DNA from: an uncultured Bacteroides sp.
Lineage (GTDB): Bacteria; Bacteroidota; Bacteroidia; Bacteroidales; Bacteroidaceae
Direction: 5' to 3'
Assembly (NCBI GenBank): GCA_900766005.1
Contig: CAAFTU010000054.1
Coordinates: 146,664-210,663 of the forward strand
DNA length: 64,000 nt
Below, piece after piece: positions 26,156-34,559 of this stretch (the stretch's first letter is position 1; each line of letters starts with the position of its first letter). Both the position numbers and the translations under genes were made by a program. Under the pieces are notes generated by a model. That model was not told the origin of the DNA. It made no database searches and worked only from the letters and a program-made list of their open reading frames with translations.

Positions 26156-26722
26156 ATGACTCATAAAATCTATTTATTCTCCTTGCTCCTGATGACTTTC
26201 GTGCTGACAGCTTGCGGTGAGACGGAAGAAGTGAACCGTTATGACAACTGGCAAGCCCGTAGCCAGGCATTTATGGATTCGCTGAATGTGGTTTATGAAA
26301 GTGCAGCCAACAAGGCTTTGCCGGATAATGATCCGAAGAAACTTCATTCTCTGGTGGACCAGACGAATGGGCTGAATGTTTATTACAAGAAAATCAGCAA
26401 GACGGGGGAAAGTCATGAGCGGCCTGTTTTCACTTCTAAGGTGAGCTGCTTCTACCGCATGTCGTATTTTAACGGGGATGTGGTGCAGCAGAATTTTACG
26501 GGTAAGGAACCTTCGGGATTTGACCAGCCGGCTGAGTTTGAACTCAACAGTCTGATTAGCGGTTGGGCTTATGCAATGCCTTATATGGAAGAAGGTGAAT
26601 TCTGGACGTTGTATCTTCCTTATCAGAGCGGATATGGTTCGGGTACGGGCGGTGATGGATCGCTGTTGCCTTATTCCGCGTTGATTTATGAGGTAAAACT
26701 GGAAAAGATCGTGGAACGTTAA
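26156..26722 (+). CDS. FKBP-like peptidyl-prolyl isomerase lipoprotein
   Basis: 188 residues. Lipobox FVLTAC then GETEEVNRYDNW. The FKBP-type domain spans about 75-185: VSCFYRMSYFNGDVVQQNF, then SGWAYAMPYMEEGEFWTLYLPYQSGYG, then PYSALIYEVKLEKI, which matches the G-x-x-M-xx-G-ExW/R-xxx-IP...Y strand order of the fold. It is expected to act as a prolyl isomerase or chaperone in the periplasm. It is translationally close to glyS (12 bp) and probably shares its transcript. A large two-sided terminator follows. Confidence 0.85.
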   Translation: MTHKIYLFSLLLMTFVLTACGETEEVNRYDNWQARSQAFMDSLNVVYESAANKALPDNDPKKLHSLVDQTNGLNVYYKKISKTGESHERPVFTSKVSCFYRMSYFNGDVVQQNFTGKEPSGFDQPAEFELNSLISGWAYAMPYMEEGEFWTLYLPYQSGYGSGTGGDGSLLPYSALIYEVKLEKIVER

Positions 26723-26750
26723 GTTCTTCTTTCCGGATAATCATAAAATA

Positions 26751-26809
26751 AAAGGGTGACTTCCTTAAGCTGCTAGTAGACGCAGCGCGGTGGAAAGTCA
26801 CCCTTTTTT
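26751..26809. terminator. Bidirectional terminator between convergent units
   Basis: Stem AAAGGGTGACTT / AAGTCACCCTTT with an inner GCTGC/GCAGC hairpin, T6 on the plus side and an A-rich run on the other. It can end both the glyS unit and the long minus-strand mur operon. Confidence 0.85.
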
Positions 26810-26850
26810 GTTTGTCCGTTCGAGACGTTTGTCTTTTTTATAAGCTGTGA

Positions 26851-28641
26851 TTAGAGATATTTCTTCAGCTTTTCTACCCAAATGCTGTATCCTTTCTCAT
26901 TCAGATGCAATCCGTCGGTAGTTACTTCCGGACGGAGAAGATTTTTCCCTTTCTCGGTGAACAGCGGATAGAGATCGATGAACTTTATTTTCTTTTCTTT
27001 GGCCAGCGCCTTCAGTTCCTGGTTGATATATGGAATGAGGCATCCTTTGCCGGTGAGCCGTTTGTAGCGCTTGAAACTTTCGTTGATGGGCAGCAGGCTC
27101 TGCAGATAAATTTGGGTCTGCGGTGATTCCTGTTGAATCCGTCCGATGATGCCCCGGATAGCATATACGATGCTGTCGGGAGTCAGGTCGCGTGAAAGAT
27201 CGTTGATGCCAATCAGCAGGAACAGTTTGGCTGGGTGGCCGGGCAGGATCTGGTGCAGCCGGTCGTTGATCCCTTCGGTATCGTCTCCAATGATGCCCCG
27301 GTTGCGTACATGAGGGTTGTTCAGCCGTTCGTTCCATGCTTTTCCACCTTCCGTCAGGCTATTGCCCAGCATAATGATGTCGCTTGACTGAATGGAGGGT
27401 TCATCCATAAATTGCAGGAAGCGTTTGTAATAATGCTCGGTATAGATACGCTTGGGGGGATAGAGGGATGCAGCAACCGCGTTGGCTACCTGTGAGCGGA
27501 GTCGAACGACACTGCTCTTGTCGTGCGGGTGTACGGCATTGGTCAGCAGAATGATGGATAGGTCGTTGTCCGGATCGATAACAATCGATGTGCCAGTATA
27601 GCCGGTATGTCCGTACGTGTTGGGACCCAGCAAATCTCCTTTGTTGGAAGCATACGGGGTACGGCAGTCCCATCCCAGTGTGCGTCCCCATTTTTCGGTT
27701 TCAAAGGGCACACTACGCATGGCTTTTACGGTAAGCGGACTGAGTATCCGTTGTCCGTTCCATTCGCCTTCGTTCTGGAGAGCTGCACACAAGATGGCGA
27801 TATCTTCGGCTGTGGAGAACAAGCCGGCATTGCCGCTCACTCCTTTCTGAAGGATACGGGCCAGCGGGTCGTGCACTTCACCGCACAAAATGTGGCCGTC
27901 GGCCTGTTTCTCAGTGGGTGCAATAAGTTCCAGATTGCTGGTGGGACAGTAGCCCGTGTGCTTCATTCCTAATTTGCTGAACAGATGCTGTTGTGCAAAA
28001 TCGCTCAGTGATTGCTGGCTCACCTTTTCGATGATGTGTTGGAGCATCACGAAGTTGAGGCAACTGTAGCGGAAATTCTCATTAGGCTCGAATGTACGGG
28101 GACAGTTGCAGATGTAGTCCAGCAGTTTCTGTTGATTGGAAACTCCTTCCTGTTGTTCCACTTGAGCCACAGGGGCGTAGGCTGGCAGTCCGGACGTATG
28201 TGTCAGCAGATGCAGGATGCGGATGCTTTTTTTCTGCGTTCCGTCTTCATGGACCCAGGGTTTAAAGTCTGGAAAGTACAGCTGGACGGGATCTTGCAGC
28301 CGGATGCGGCCTTGTTCAACGAGCTTCATGGCACAGAGGGCTGTACTCATGGATTTGCTGCAGGAGGCCATATCAAAGATGGTGTTGGTAGTCATAGCCT
28401 CTTTGTGGGGCAGGATACGGCGATGTCCGTAAGCCTTCAGGTAAGCGATTTTATCTTGGTGGGCTACAGCCAGAACAGCTCCCGGTAGGATGCTGTCGGC
28501 TATGGCCTCTTCAATTACCCGGTCGGCATTCATCAGTGCTTCCGTACTCATACCTACCTGCTCAGGCACTACTCTTTGCAGAGATTGTGCCTGAACAAGT
28601 TGGGCCCCTATCAATAAAAAAAATAAAAGAAATGGTTTCAT
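26851..28641 (-). CDS. Beta-lactamase-fold serine hydrolase fused to SGNH esterase
   Basis: 596 residues. Signal peptide to about 18 (LVQAQ). Residues 22-390 are a class-C beta-lactamase-like hydrolase: SxxK is Ser93/Lys96 in MASCSKS, and the KTG-like box is HTG (345-347) in YGHTGYTGT. Residues 420-596 are an SGNH/GDSL hydrolase: block I GNSLTEGG (Ser428), block II Gly near 452, block III GIND (Asn480), block V DGLH (Asp576, His579). Last gene of the mur operon, 37 bp after murQ. In B. subtilis the mur/nam cluster encodes a beta-lactamase-family amidase, AmiE, that frees MurNAc from peptide; this could be its counterpart. The SGNH half might remove O-acetyl groups from MurNAc. Both roles are inference. 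Confidence 0.85.
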   Translation of the reverse strand: MKPFLLFFLLIGAQLVQAQSLQRVVPEQVGMSTEALMNADRVIEEAIADSILPGAVLAVAHQDKIAYLKAYGHRRILPHKEAMTTNTIFDMASCSKSMSTALCAMKLVEQGRIRLQDPVQLYFPDFKPWVHEDGTQKKSIRILHLLTHTSGLPAYAPVAQVEQQEGVSNQQKLLDYICNCPRTFEPNENFRYSCLNFVMLQHIIEKVSQQSLSDFAQQHLFSKLGMKHTGYCPTSNLELIAPTEKQADGHILCGEVHDPLARILQKGVSGNAGLFSTAEDIAILCAALQNEGEWNGQRILSPLTVKAMRSVPFETEKWGRTLGWDCRTPYASNKGDLLGPNTYGHTGYTGTSIVIDPDNDLSIILLTNAVHPHDKSSVVRLRSQVANAVAASLYPPKRIYTEHYYKRFLQFMDEPSIQSSDIIMLGNSLTEGGKAWNERLNNPHVRNRGIIGDDTEGINDRLHQILPGHPAKLFLLIGINDLSRDLTPDSIVYAIRGIIGRIQQESPQTQIYLQSLLPINESFKRYKRLTGKGCLIPYINQELKALAKEKKIKFIDLYPLFTEKGKNLLRPEVTTDGLHLNEKGYSIWVEKLKKYL

Positions 28642-28678
28642 TAGAATTTAGCTGTTATCGATAGAAGTTGGTTTGAAT

Positions 28679-29506
28679 TTACAACGGCTGCTCACCGTTT
28701 CTATATGCATCGGCTGCTTTTTTCACAGAACCGTGCAGCAGCAACAGGGTTTGTGCCTTGCCGTAGTCCAACCCCAGTTCCTCTACGAGCATACGTGTGC
28801 CGCGGTCTACCAGTTTCTTGTTGCTCAGCTGCATGTTTACCATCCGGTTGCCTTTTACACGGCCCAGCTGAATCATCACAGAAGTGGTAATCATGTTCAA
28901 AATCATTTTTTGTCCCGTACCCGATTTCATGCGTGAACTGCCGGTTACGTATTCCGGTCCCACAATCATCTCGATGGCTACATCCGATTCGGCTGCCATG
29001 GGCGAGTCGGGGTTACTTGTGATACATCCGGTCAGAATGCCGTGCTCGCGTGCTTCATGCAGCGCTCCGATGACGTAGGGAGTGGTGCCCGATGCAGCAA
29101 TGCCAATGACGGTATCCTTGGTAGAAATGTTGTGTTCCACCAGTTCTTCCCAGCCGCGCTGGATGTTGTCTTCTGCATTTTCTACGGGGTTGCGCAATGC
29201 CACGTCGCCGCCGGCAATCAGACCGATTACCAAAGTAGGAGGCATGCCGAATGTAGGAGGAATTTCCGAAGCATCCAGCACTCCCAGTCGTCCGCTGGTG
29301 CCTGCTCCCATGTAGAAGATACGTCCGCCTTGTTTCATGCGGGGTACGATTTGCGTAACGAGTTTCTCGATTTGAGGAATTGCTTTTTGTACTGCCAGAG
29401 CTACTTTCTGATCTTCTGTATTGATATCTTCCAAGATTTCTCTGACCGATTTGTTTTCCAAATCATTATAGAGCGATGGTTGCTCTGATATTTTTACGAA
29501 TGCCAT
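28679..29506 (-). CDS. murQ: N-acetylmuramic acid 6-phosphate etherase
   Basis: 275 residues. The SIS-fold etherase cleaves the lactyl ether of MurNAc-6-P to GlcNAc-6-P and D-lactate. The signature GAGTSGRLGVLDASEIPPTFG carries Glu81, and the second expected catalytic Glu is 112 in ENAEDN; they align with Glu83 and Glu114 of the E. coli enzyme as I recall them. A further family block is SSRMKSGTGQKMILNM. Cytosolic, no signal peptide. It follows the kinase gene by 12 bp, giving a kinase-etherase pair like that described in Tannerella forsythia. Confidence 0.96.
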   Translation of the reverse strand: MAFVKISEQPSLYNDLENKSVREILEDINTEDQKVALAVQKAIPQIEKLVTQIVPRMKQGGRIFYMGAGTSGRLGVLDASEIPPTFGMPPTLVIGLIAGGDVALRNPVENAEDNIQRGWEELVEHNISTKDTVIGIAASGTTPYVIGALHEAREHGILTGCITSNPDSPMAAESDVAIEMIVGPEYVTGSSRMKSGTGQKMILNMITTSVMIQLGRVKGNRMVNMQLSNKKLVDRGTRMLVEELGLDYGKAQTLLLLHGSVKKAADAYRNGEQPL

Positions 29507-29518
29507 ATCTGAATGTTT

Positions 29519-30364
29519 TTATTGGTTATTACTATGATAAAGGATCAGTCCTTCCATCGGACTTTTAAGAATGGTACCGATCTGTATACCGGTTTCGCGT
29601 GCTGCTTCCATGAGCACTTCTTTATAATAGAAGGCTACCGAACCGATGAAATGCACTTGCTGGTGCTGGTAGTCGTATTGTTTCACATTCCGTTCCAGGA
29701 ACGACTTGAAACTGTTCAGTACCAGTTGACGGATACAGGGCTCTTGCAGGTTCTGTGCCAGGAAAGGAGACAGACTGGCCAGGAACCGGTTGGGGAACGG
29801 CTTGCGGTAAACGCGGTCGATGATTTCTGCCGGTGTGAGATTGAACTGGGCGAGAAACTTCTCTTTCAGTTCGGCCGACAGCTGATTCTTCAGAATGTCA
29901 CCTACCAGCAACTTGCCAAGTGAGCCCCCGCTGCCCTCATCGCCCAGGATAAAACCCAAGGGAGACACATTGGCCACAATCTGTGCTCCGTCATACGAAC
30001 AGGAGTTGGAACCTGTACCCAAGATGCAGGCAATGCCGGGCTGATGTCCGCACAGTCCGCGAGCGGCTCCCAGCATATCGGTACTTACTTCAATGGCCCC
30101 CTTTACTGTCAAATTGGAAGCAATGGCTCGCCGTACAGATTCAATCTTGTCGGCAAATGCACAACCTGCTCCATAAAAATAAACTGCCTCAATGGATGTG
30201 TCTTTCAATTGCGGAACAAGTGTAGTTGCTATTTCGGAAGCAATTTCTTCTTCTGTTTGGAAGAAGGGATTAATACCTTTGGTAAATATCTGTTGGATGA
30301 GAACTCCTTGATCTACAAGACCCCAATCAGTCTTAGTAGATCCACTGTCTGCTATTAGTATCAT
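29519..30364 (-). CDS. murK: BadF/BadG-family amino-sugar kinase, likely MurNAc kinase
   Basis: 281 residues of the ASKHA fold. Phosphate-1 motif MILIADSGSTKTDWG at the N-terminus; middle GCAFADKIE and MLGAARGLCG; phosphate-2 segment CILGTGSNSCSYDG; LGDEGSGGSLGKLL. The family includes GlcNAc kinases and MurK. Sitting 12 bp upstream of murQ and in the same operon as an AmpG/MurT-like importer strongly favours phosphorylation of MurNAc (and perhaps GlcNAc) at O6. The start is ATG 30364. Substrate preference between MurNAc and GlcNAc cannot be settled from sequence. Confidence 0.82.
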   Translation of the reverse strand: MILIADSGSTKTDWGLVDQGVLIQQIFTKGINPFFQTEEEIASEIATTLVPQLKDTSIEAVYFYGAGCAFADKIESVRRAIASNLTVKGAIEVSTDMLGAARGLCGHQPGIACILGTGSNSCSYDGAQIVANVSPLGFILGDEGSGGSLGKLLVGDILKNQLSAELKEKFLAQFNLTPAEIIDRVYRKPFPNRFLASLSPFLAQNLQEPCIRQLVLNSFKSFLERNVKQYDYQHQQVHFIGSVAFYYKEVLMEAARETGIQIGTILKSPMEGLILYHSNNQ

Positions 30365-30405
30365 ATCTTTTAGATTTAAAAAGTTGTTTTATTCGTTATT
30401 CAGAT

Positions 30406-31590
30406 TTATAGTTTGATGTATATTTTCCGTTTATACAGCTGATAGCCGATGCTCCAGTTGATGGCAATGAATACGAGGGCATAAGCCAGTGAGCCGCCGG
30501 TGTTGCCGAAGACGGGCTGCAGCAGAAAGTTGTACAGCACTCTGTGGATGCTGACCCACTCTTCTCCCAATGGGATTTTAACGGTATTGAACAGGATGCT
30601 CAATACACCTCCCAGTACATACATGAAGAGAGGATTGACACCGAAGGACTCGAAGAATACACTCCATTTTTTATAACCTTTTACATCGATTATCCAAATC
30701 AGTAAGGCCAGCAGGCTGGAAGCCAGTCCGCAAGTGGTGAGCACAAAAGTGGGCGACCAGATCTTCTTGTTGATGGGGCAGCCATAGCTCAGCAGGAAGC
30801 CCGAGAAGGTCAGGATCACTCCGGTCAGGAACAAGGTAATCAGCTGTGAATTGAGAAACTCTTCACGACTGCCGGTGTGTTTTTTGCCCAGCATCAGCTC
30901 GCCTACCCAAAAGCCCAAGAGCACATGGGCTATCGACGGAATGGTGCTCAGAAGTCCTTCCGGATCAATGCCGTTGTCTTTGTACATGTGGGCTGGAGTG
31001 AGCACAGCACGGTCTACTACCGACAGGATATTGGTTTCGTTGTAAGCAAAGCCGTTACCGACCATCAGCAGGATGAAATAACCTACCAGCAAGGTGGCAA
31101 TGAGGTAGGGGATGTAACGGTGTTTCAAAGTCAGTGCGATTAAAGACGTGGCGCAGTAGCACAGGGCCAACCGTTGCATGACGCCTAATATACGGATGCG
31201 GTCGAACGTCCATGCTGCCGCCCAGAGATGCTCGCCGAAACTTAAATCAGCAGGAGCCGCTCCCCAATAATAGCAGAAGCGGGAGAACCAGCCGATGCCC
31301 AATCCGATGAGAAAGATGAAAATGGTGCGTTTTATGATTTTGGCTGCCGCAGAGGCACTGAACTCAAAGTTGTATTTCTTTAGTGAGATGTAAGTGGATA
31401 TTCCCATGATGAACATGAAAAAGGGAAACACCAGATCGGTAGGAGTGAGTCCGTTCCATTCGGCATGGCGCAAGGGGGCATACATATACGACCAGCTGCC
31501 CGGGTTGTTGACTGTAATCATGCCGGCAATGGTGATCCCTCTCAGAATATCGAGGGCAAGTATTCGTTTATTTTCTTTTGTTGGATTCAT
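30406..31590 (-). CDS. HGSNAT/NagX-like membrane acyltransferase (DUF5009)
   Basis: 394 residues with about ten hydrophobic helices. The N-terminal motif ALDILRGITIAGMITVNNPGSW and TDLVFPFFMFIMGIS are typical of the heparan-alpha-glucosaminide N-acetyltransferase-like/DUF5009 family. NagX proteins of this family are found in GlcNAc and chitobiose utilisation loci of proteobacteria. It would use cytosolic acetyl-CoA to acetylate a sugar amine on the periplasmic side. In this operon a role in re-acetylating glucosamine or muramic acid units is plausible but not shown. Spacing 31 bp after the oxidase and 41 bp before murK supports operon membership. Confidence 0.8.
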   Translation of the reverse strand: MNPTKENKRILALDILRGITIAGMITVNNPGSWSYMYAPLRHAEWNGLTPTDLVFPFFMFIMGISTYISLKKYNFEFSASAAAKIIKRTIFIFLIGLGIGWFSRFCYYWGAAPADLSFGEHLWAAAWTFDRIRILGVMQRLALCYCATSLIALTLKHRYIPYLIATLLVGYFILLMVGNGFAYNETNILSVVDRAVLTPAHMYKDNGIDPEGLLSTIPSIAHVLLGFWVGELMLGKKHTGSREEFLNSQLITLFLTGVILTFSGFLLSYGCPINKKIWSPTFVLTTCGLASSLLALLIWIIDVKGYKKWSVFFESFGVNPLFMYVLGGVLSILFNTVKIPLGEEWVSIHRVLYNFLLQPVFGNTGGSLAYALVFIAINWSIGYQLYKRKIYIKL

Positions 31591-31621
31591 TTCTGTATAA
31601 GGGTTATGATTATTTTTTCAA

Positions 31622-34525
31622 TTATTTTTTAGCAGTTGTACACTGGTCCACCAGGTAGACGATGGATACATAGGGGATACCGGCGTTGGTTGTCAGTCCG
31701 ATTTCACAGGTACGGCTGTTGCTGTATCCCATGCTGATATGCTGTTCTTCTAGCTGTGGCTTGAGTTTGCGCAAGGCATAGGCATTCAGTTCGGGGTAAG
31801 TGAATCCCCGGTCGCCGGCAAATCCGCAACAGCCCACTTCTTCGGGCACAAACACCTGCTTCGAACATAAACGGGCCAGTTCCACCAACGTGCTGGCCAG
31901 TCCCATCTTACGCATGGAGCACGTGATGTGCACAGCTACCGGACGGTCGGTTGGGGTAAACTCCAGTTTGTCCTTCAAGAAAGTATAGATGAATTCTGCC
32001 GGTTCGTACAGCTTCATCCGCTGTATTTTTTCCCGCATGCGGTGCAGGCAAGGACTTTGGTCACACAATACCGGATAGCGTCCTTCCTCACTGGCCTTCC
32101 ACAGGGCTTCCTCCAGTTCGGCAGTCTTGCGGTCGGCAATTTCAGGCATGCCTTTGCTCTCCCAAATGGTGCCGCAGCAGAGTTTCTCCATGTTGGCAGG
32201 GAAAATCACTTCGTAACCGCCTTTCTGGAGCAGAGCTATCATCTTGTTGACCAGCGCCTGTTCTACCGGCGACTTTTTGGGAAGTCCCATGGCCTGGTTG
32301 ATGCAACTGGGGAAATAGACAACTCGGAGAGCTGTCGGTTGCGCTGTCGGCTTGTCTTTCTCTTTGAGGTGGAACGGTTTCGGCAGGGCCGGGGTCCATA
32401 GTGGCAAGCCGAGTGTCTGATGCAGGCTGCGGGTAAATCCACTCATCATCTTGGTGCCCAACAGCGTGTGACCGATGTTGGCGGAGCCAAGTACCCAACG
32501 CATTCCTTGCTTGATGCCGGCAAAATGATGAGCTACATAGTTGCCCATCCGGTAAGTGCTGCTTTGCGGAGGACATGCCAGCTGGCGTATGGTATGTGTC
32601 ACATCCCCCGTATTGATGCCCATCGGACACGACAGGGAGCACAAACCATCTCCTGCACAGGTCTGGTTGCCGTAATAGAGGTATTGTTTCTGTAGCCGTT
32701 CCAGCCGCAGGTTGTCTTCTCCGCTTTGTTGCAGACGGGCTATCTCACGTTGCAGCACGATGCGCTGTCTGGACGATAAGGTAAAGCCGCAGGAGAGACA
32801 GTTCACTTCACAAAATCCGCATTCAATGCAGCGGTTGGCTCTGGAAGCCGGGTCTTCCTTGGAGAACGGAAGGAGCGGAAGCGGCTTGAAATGGCTGATG
32901 TGACAGCGGGGGTCGTCATTGAAGATGACACCGGGATTGAGCAATCCTTTGGGGTCGAACAGGCTTTTCACTGCTTGCATCACAGCAAAGGCTTCTTCTC
33001 CCCATTCGTAGCGTACAAACGGTGCCATGTTGCGTCCTGTGCCGTGTTCGGCTTTCAGTGATCCGTCGTAGCGGTCAACCACCAGCTCTTTTACGTCGTT
33101 CATCAGTTCTTCGTAGCGTTTCACCTCCGAATCTTGGTCGAACGACTGGTTAATAATGAAATGGTAGTTTCCTTCCAAGGCATGGCCGTAAATGCAGGCA
33201 TCGTCGTAGCCGTGACGTTCGAGCAGCGCCTGCAGTTCGATGGTAGCTTGTGGCAGGTCTTCGATGTGAAAAGCCACATCTTCTATCAGGCAGGTAGTAC
33301 CCGGCTTGCGCGTACCGCCTACCGACGGGAAGATGCCCGAACGGATGGCCCAGTAGTGTGCATATTCTTCCGGCTTGTCGGTGAAATAGACCGGTGTATA
33401 GGTGGAGAATGATGCCAAGGCTGTTTCTATGGTTTGAATGTTCTGTTTCAGCTCTTCCGCTGTTTGTGCCTTGGTTTCAGTCAGCACGGCGGTCAGTCCC
33501 TTGAGATCTTTTCCCGAGTTGGCAGTCGTCGCTGATTCAATTTCTTTTCTATAGCGCAGGTACACGGGATCGTCTACCGACATCAGACTCTTGTAGTCTA
33601 GCAATTCGGCACTTTTCACCAGCCACTCGCCCTGTGCGTTGGTCAGTTTCTTCATGGCTACAACGGCTCGGCAGGCCTCTTTCAGCGTAGAGAAATACAG
33701 CATGGCGCTGGCCTTGCAAGGTTCGTTATAGGCTGTCTGCATGGTGACTTGAGCCAGAAAAGCCAAGGTCCCTTCAGAACCGACCATCAGGTGGGCGATG
33801 ATATCAAAAGGATTATCAAACCGCACAAAGGGCAAAAGGTTGAGGCCGGTCACATTCTTGATAGAATACTTGTACCGGATGCGGTCGGCCAATGCCGTGT
33901 TGGCGCGTACCTCGTCACGCAGTTCGCAGATTCGTTGGAGAAAAGCTCCGTGGCTTTCTTCAAAAGCTTTACGGCTGGCGGCCGAGCCGGTATCAAGCAA
34001 GGTACCGTCTGCCAGGATGATGCGGACTGATTTCAGCATCTTGTCGCTGTTGGCATGTGTGCCACAGTTCATTCCCGATGCATTGTTCATGACAATGCCA
34101 CCCACCATCGCACTTTTGATGCTGGCAGGATCGGGAGCAAACTTACGGCCAAAAGGAGCCAGCAGGTCATTGACCCGCTGGCCTATGATGCCGGGTTGTA
34201 AGGTTATCAGGGAATGGTCGGGGGATATACAGTAACTCTCCCAATTCTTTCCGGCAACAATCAGTATCGAATCGCTGATGGCTTGTCCCGACAAACTGGT
34301 CCCTGCCGCTCGGAAAGTGACGGGCAGTTGGTAGCGGTCTGCTAGTTTCAAAAGACGGGTTACTTCCTCTTCACTATCCGAACGGATAATGAGTTGAGGG
34401 ATCAGACGGTAAAATCCGGCATCTGTCCCCCAAGCCAACCGGCGGAGTTCGTCTGTGTAAATTCGTTCCTCGGGAAGGAATTTACGAGCCTCTTGTAAAA
34501 ATAGAGTATAATCTTTGGTTGCCAT
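31622..34525 (-). CDS. FAD and Fe-S oxidase, likely D-lactate dehydrogenase
   Basis: 967 residues joining GlcD- and GlcF-like halves. An FAD-binding type-4 domain covers about 35-260 (RAAGTSLSGQAISDSILIV; DPASIKSAMVGGIVMNNASG). The FAD-oxidase C domain (about 270-535) includes KAEHGTGRNMAP with His494 and FDPKGLLNPG. Two Fe-S clusters: CIECGFCEVNC (566-576) and CAGDGLCSLSCP (623-634). Two cysteine-rich CCG domains follow (LCCGTIWES; GCCGFAGDRGF). Such fusions oxidise D-lactate or glycolate and feed electrons to quinone. Because MurQ in the same operon releases D-lactate, D-lactate is the natural substrate. Neither a signal peptide nor TM helices are seen, so it is cytosolic or peripheral. Confidence 0.85.
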   Translation of the reverse strand: MATKDYTLFLQEARKFLPEERIYTDELRRLAWGTDAGFYRLIPQLIIRSDSEEEVTRLLKLADRYQLPVTFRAAGTSLSGQAISDSILIVAGKNWESYCISPDHSLITLQPGIIGQRVNDLLAPFGRKFAPDPASIKSAMVGGIVMNNASGMNCGTHANSDKMLKSVRIILADGTLLDTGSAASRKAFEESHGAFLQRICELRDEVRANTALADRIRYKYSIKNVTGLNLLPFVRFDNPFDIIAHLMVGSEGTLAFLAQVTMQTAYNEPCKASAMLYFSTLKEACRAVVAMKKLTNAQGEWLVKSAELLDYKSLMSVDDPVYLRYRKEIESATTANSGKDLKGLTAVLTETKAQTAEELKQNIQTIETALASFSTYTPVYFTDKPEEYAHYWAIRSGIFPSVGGTRKPGTTCLIEDVAFHIEDLPQATIELQALLERHGYDDACIYGHALEGNYHFIINQSFDQDSEVKRYEELMNDVKELVVDRYDGSLKAEHGTGRNMAPFVRYEWGEEAFAVMQAVKSLFDPKGLLNPGVIFNDDPRCHISHFKPLPLLPFSKEDPASRANRCIECGFCEVNCLSCGFTLSSRQRIVLQREIARLQQSGEDNLRLERLQKQYLYYGNQTCAGDGLCSLSCPMGINTGDVTHTIRQLACPPQSSTYRMGNYVAHHFAGIKQGMRWVLGSANIGHTLLGTKMMSGFTRSLHQTLGLPLWTPALPKPFHLKEKDKPTAQPTALRVVYFPSCINQAMGLPKKSPVEQALVNKMIALLQKGGYEVIFPANMEKLCCGTIWESKGMPEIADRKTAELEEALWKASEEGRYPVLCDQSPCLHRMREKIQRMKLYEPAEFIYTFLKDKLEFTPTDRPVAVHITCSMRKMGLASTLVELARLCSKQVFVPEEVGCCGFAGDRGFTYPELNAYALRKLKPQLEEQHISMGYSNSRTCEIGLTTNAGIPYVSIVYLVDQCTTAKK

Positions 34526-34559
34526 AATGAATGTGGTTTACGTTCTGTTTACCTATTCT

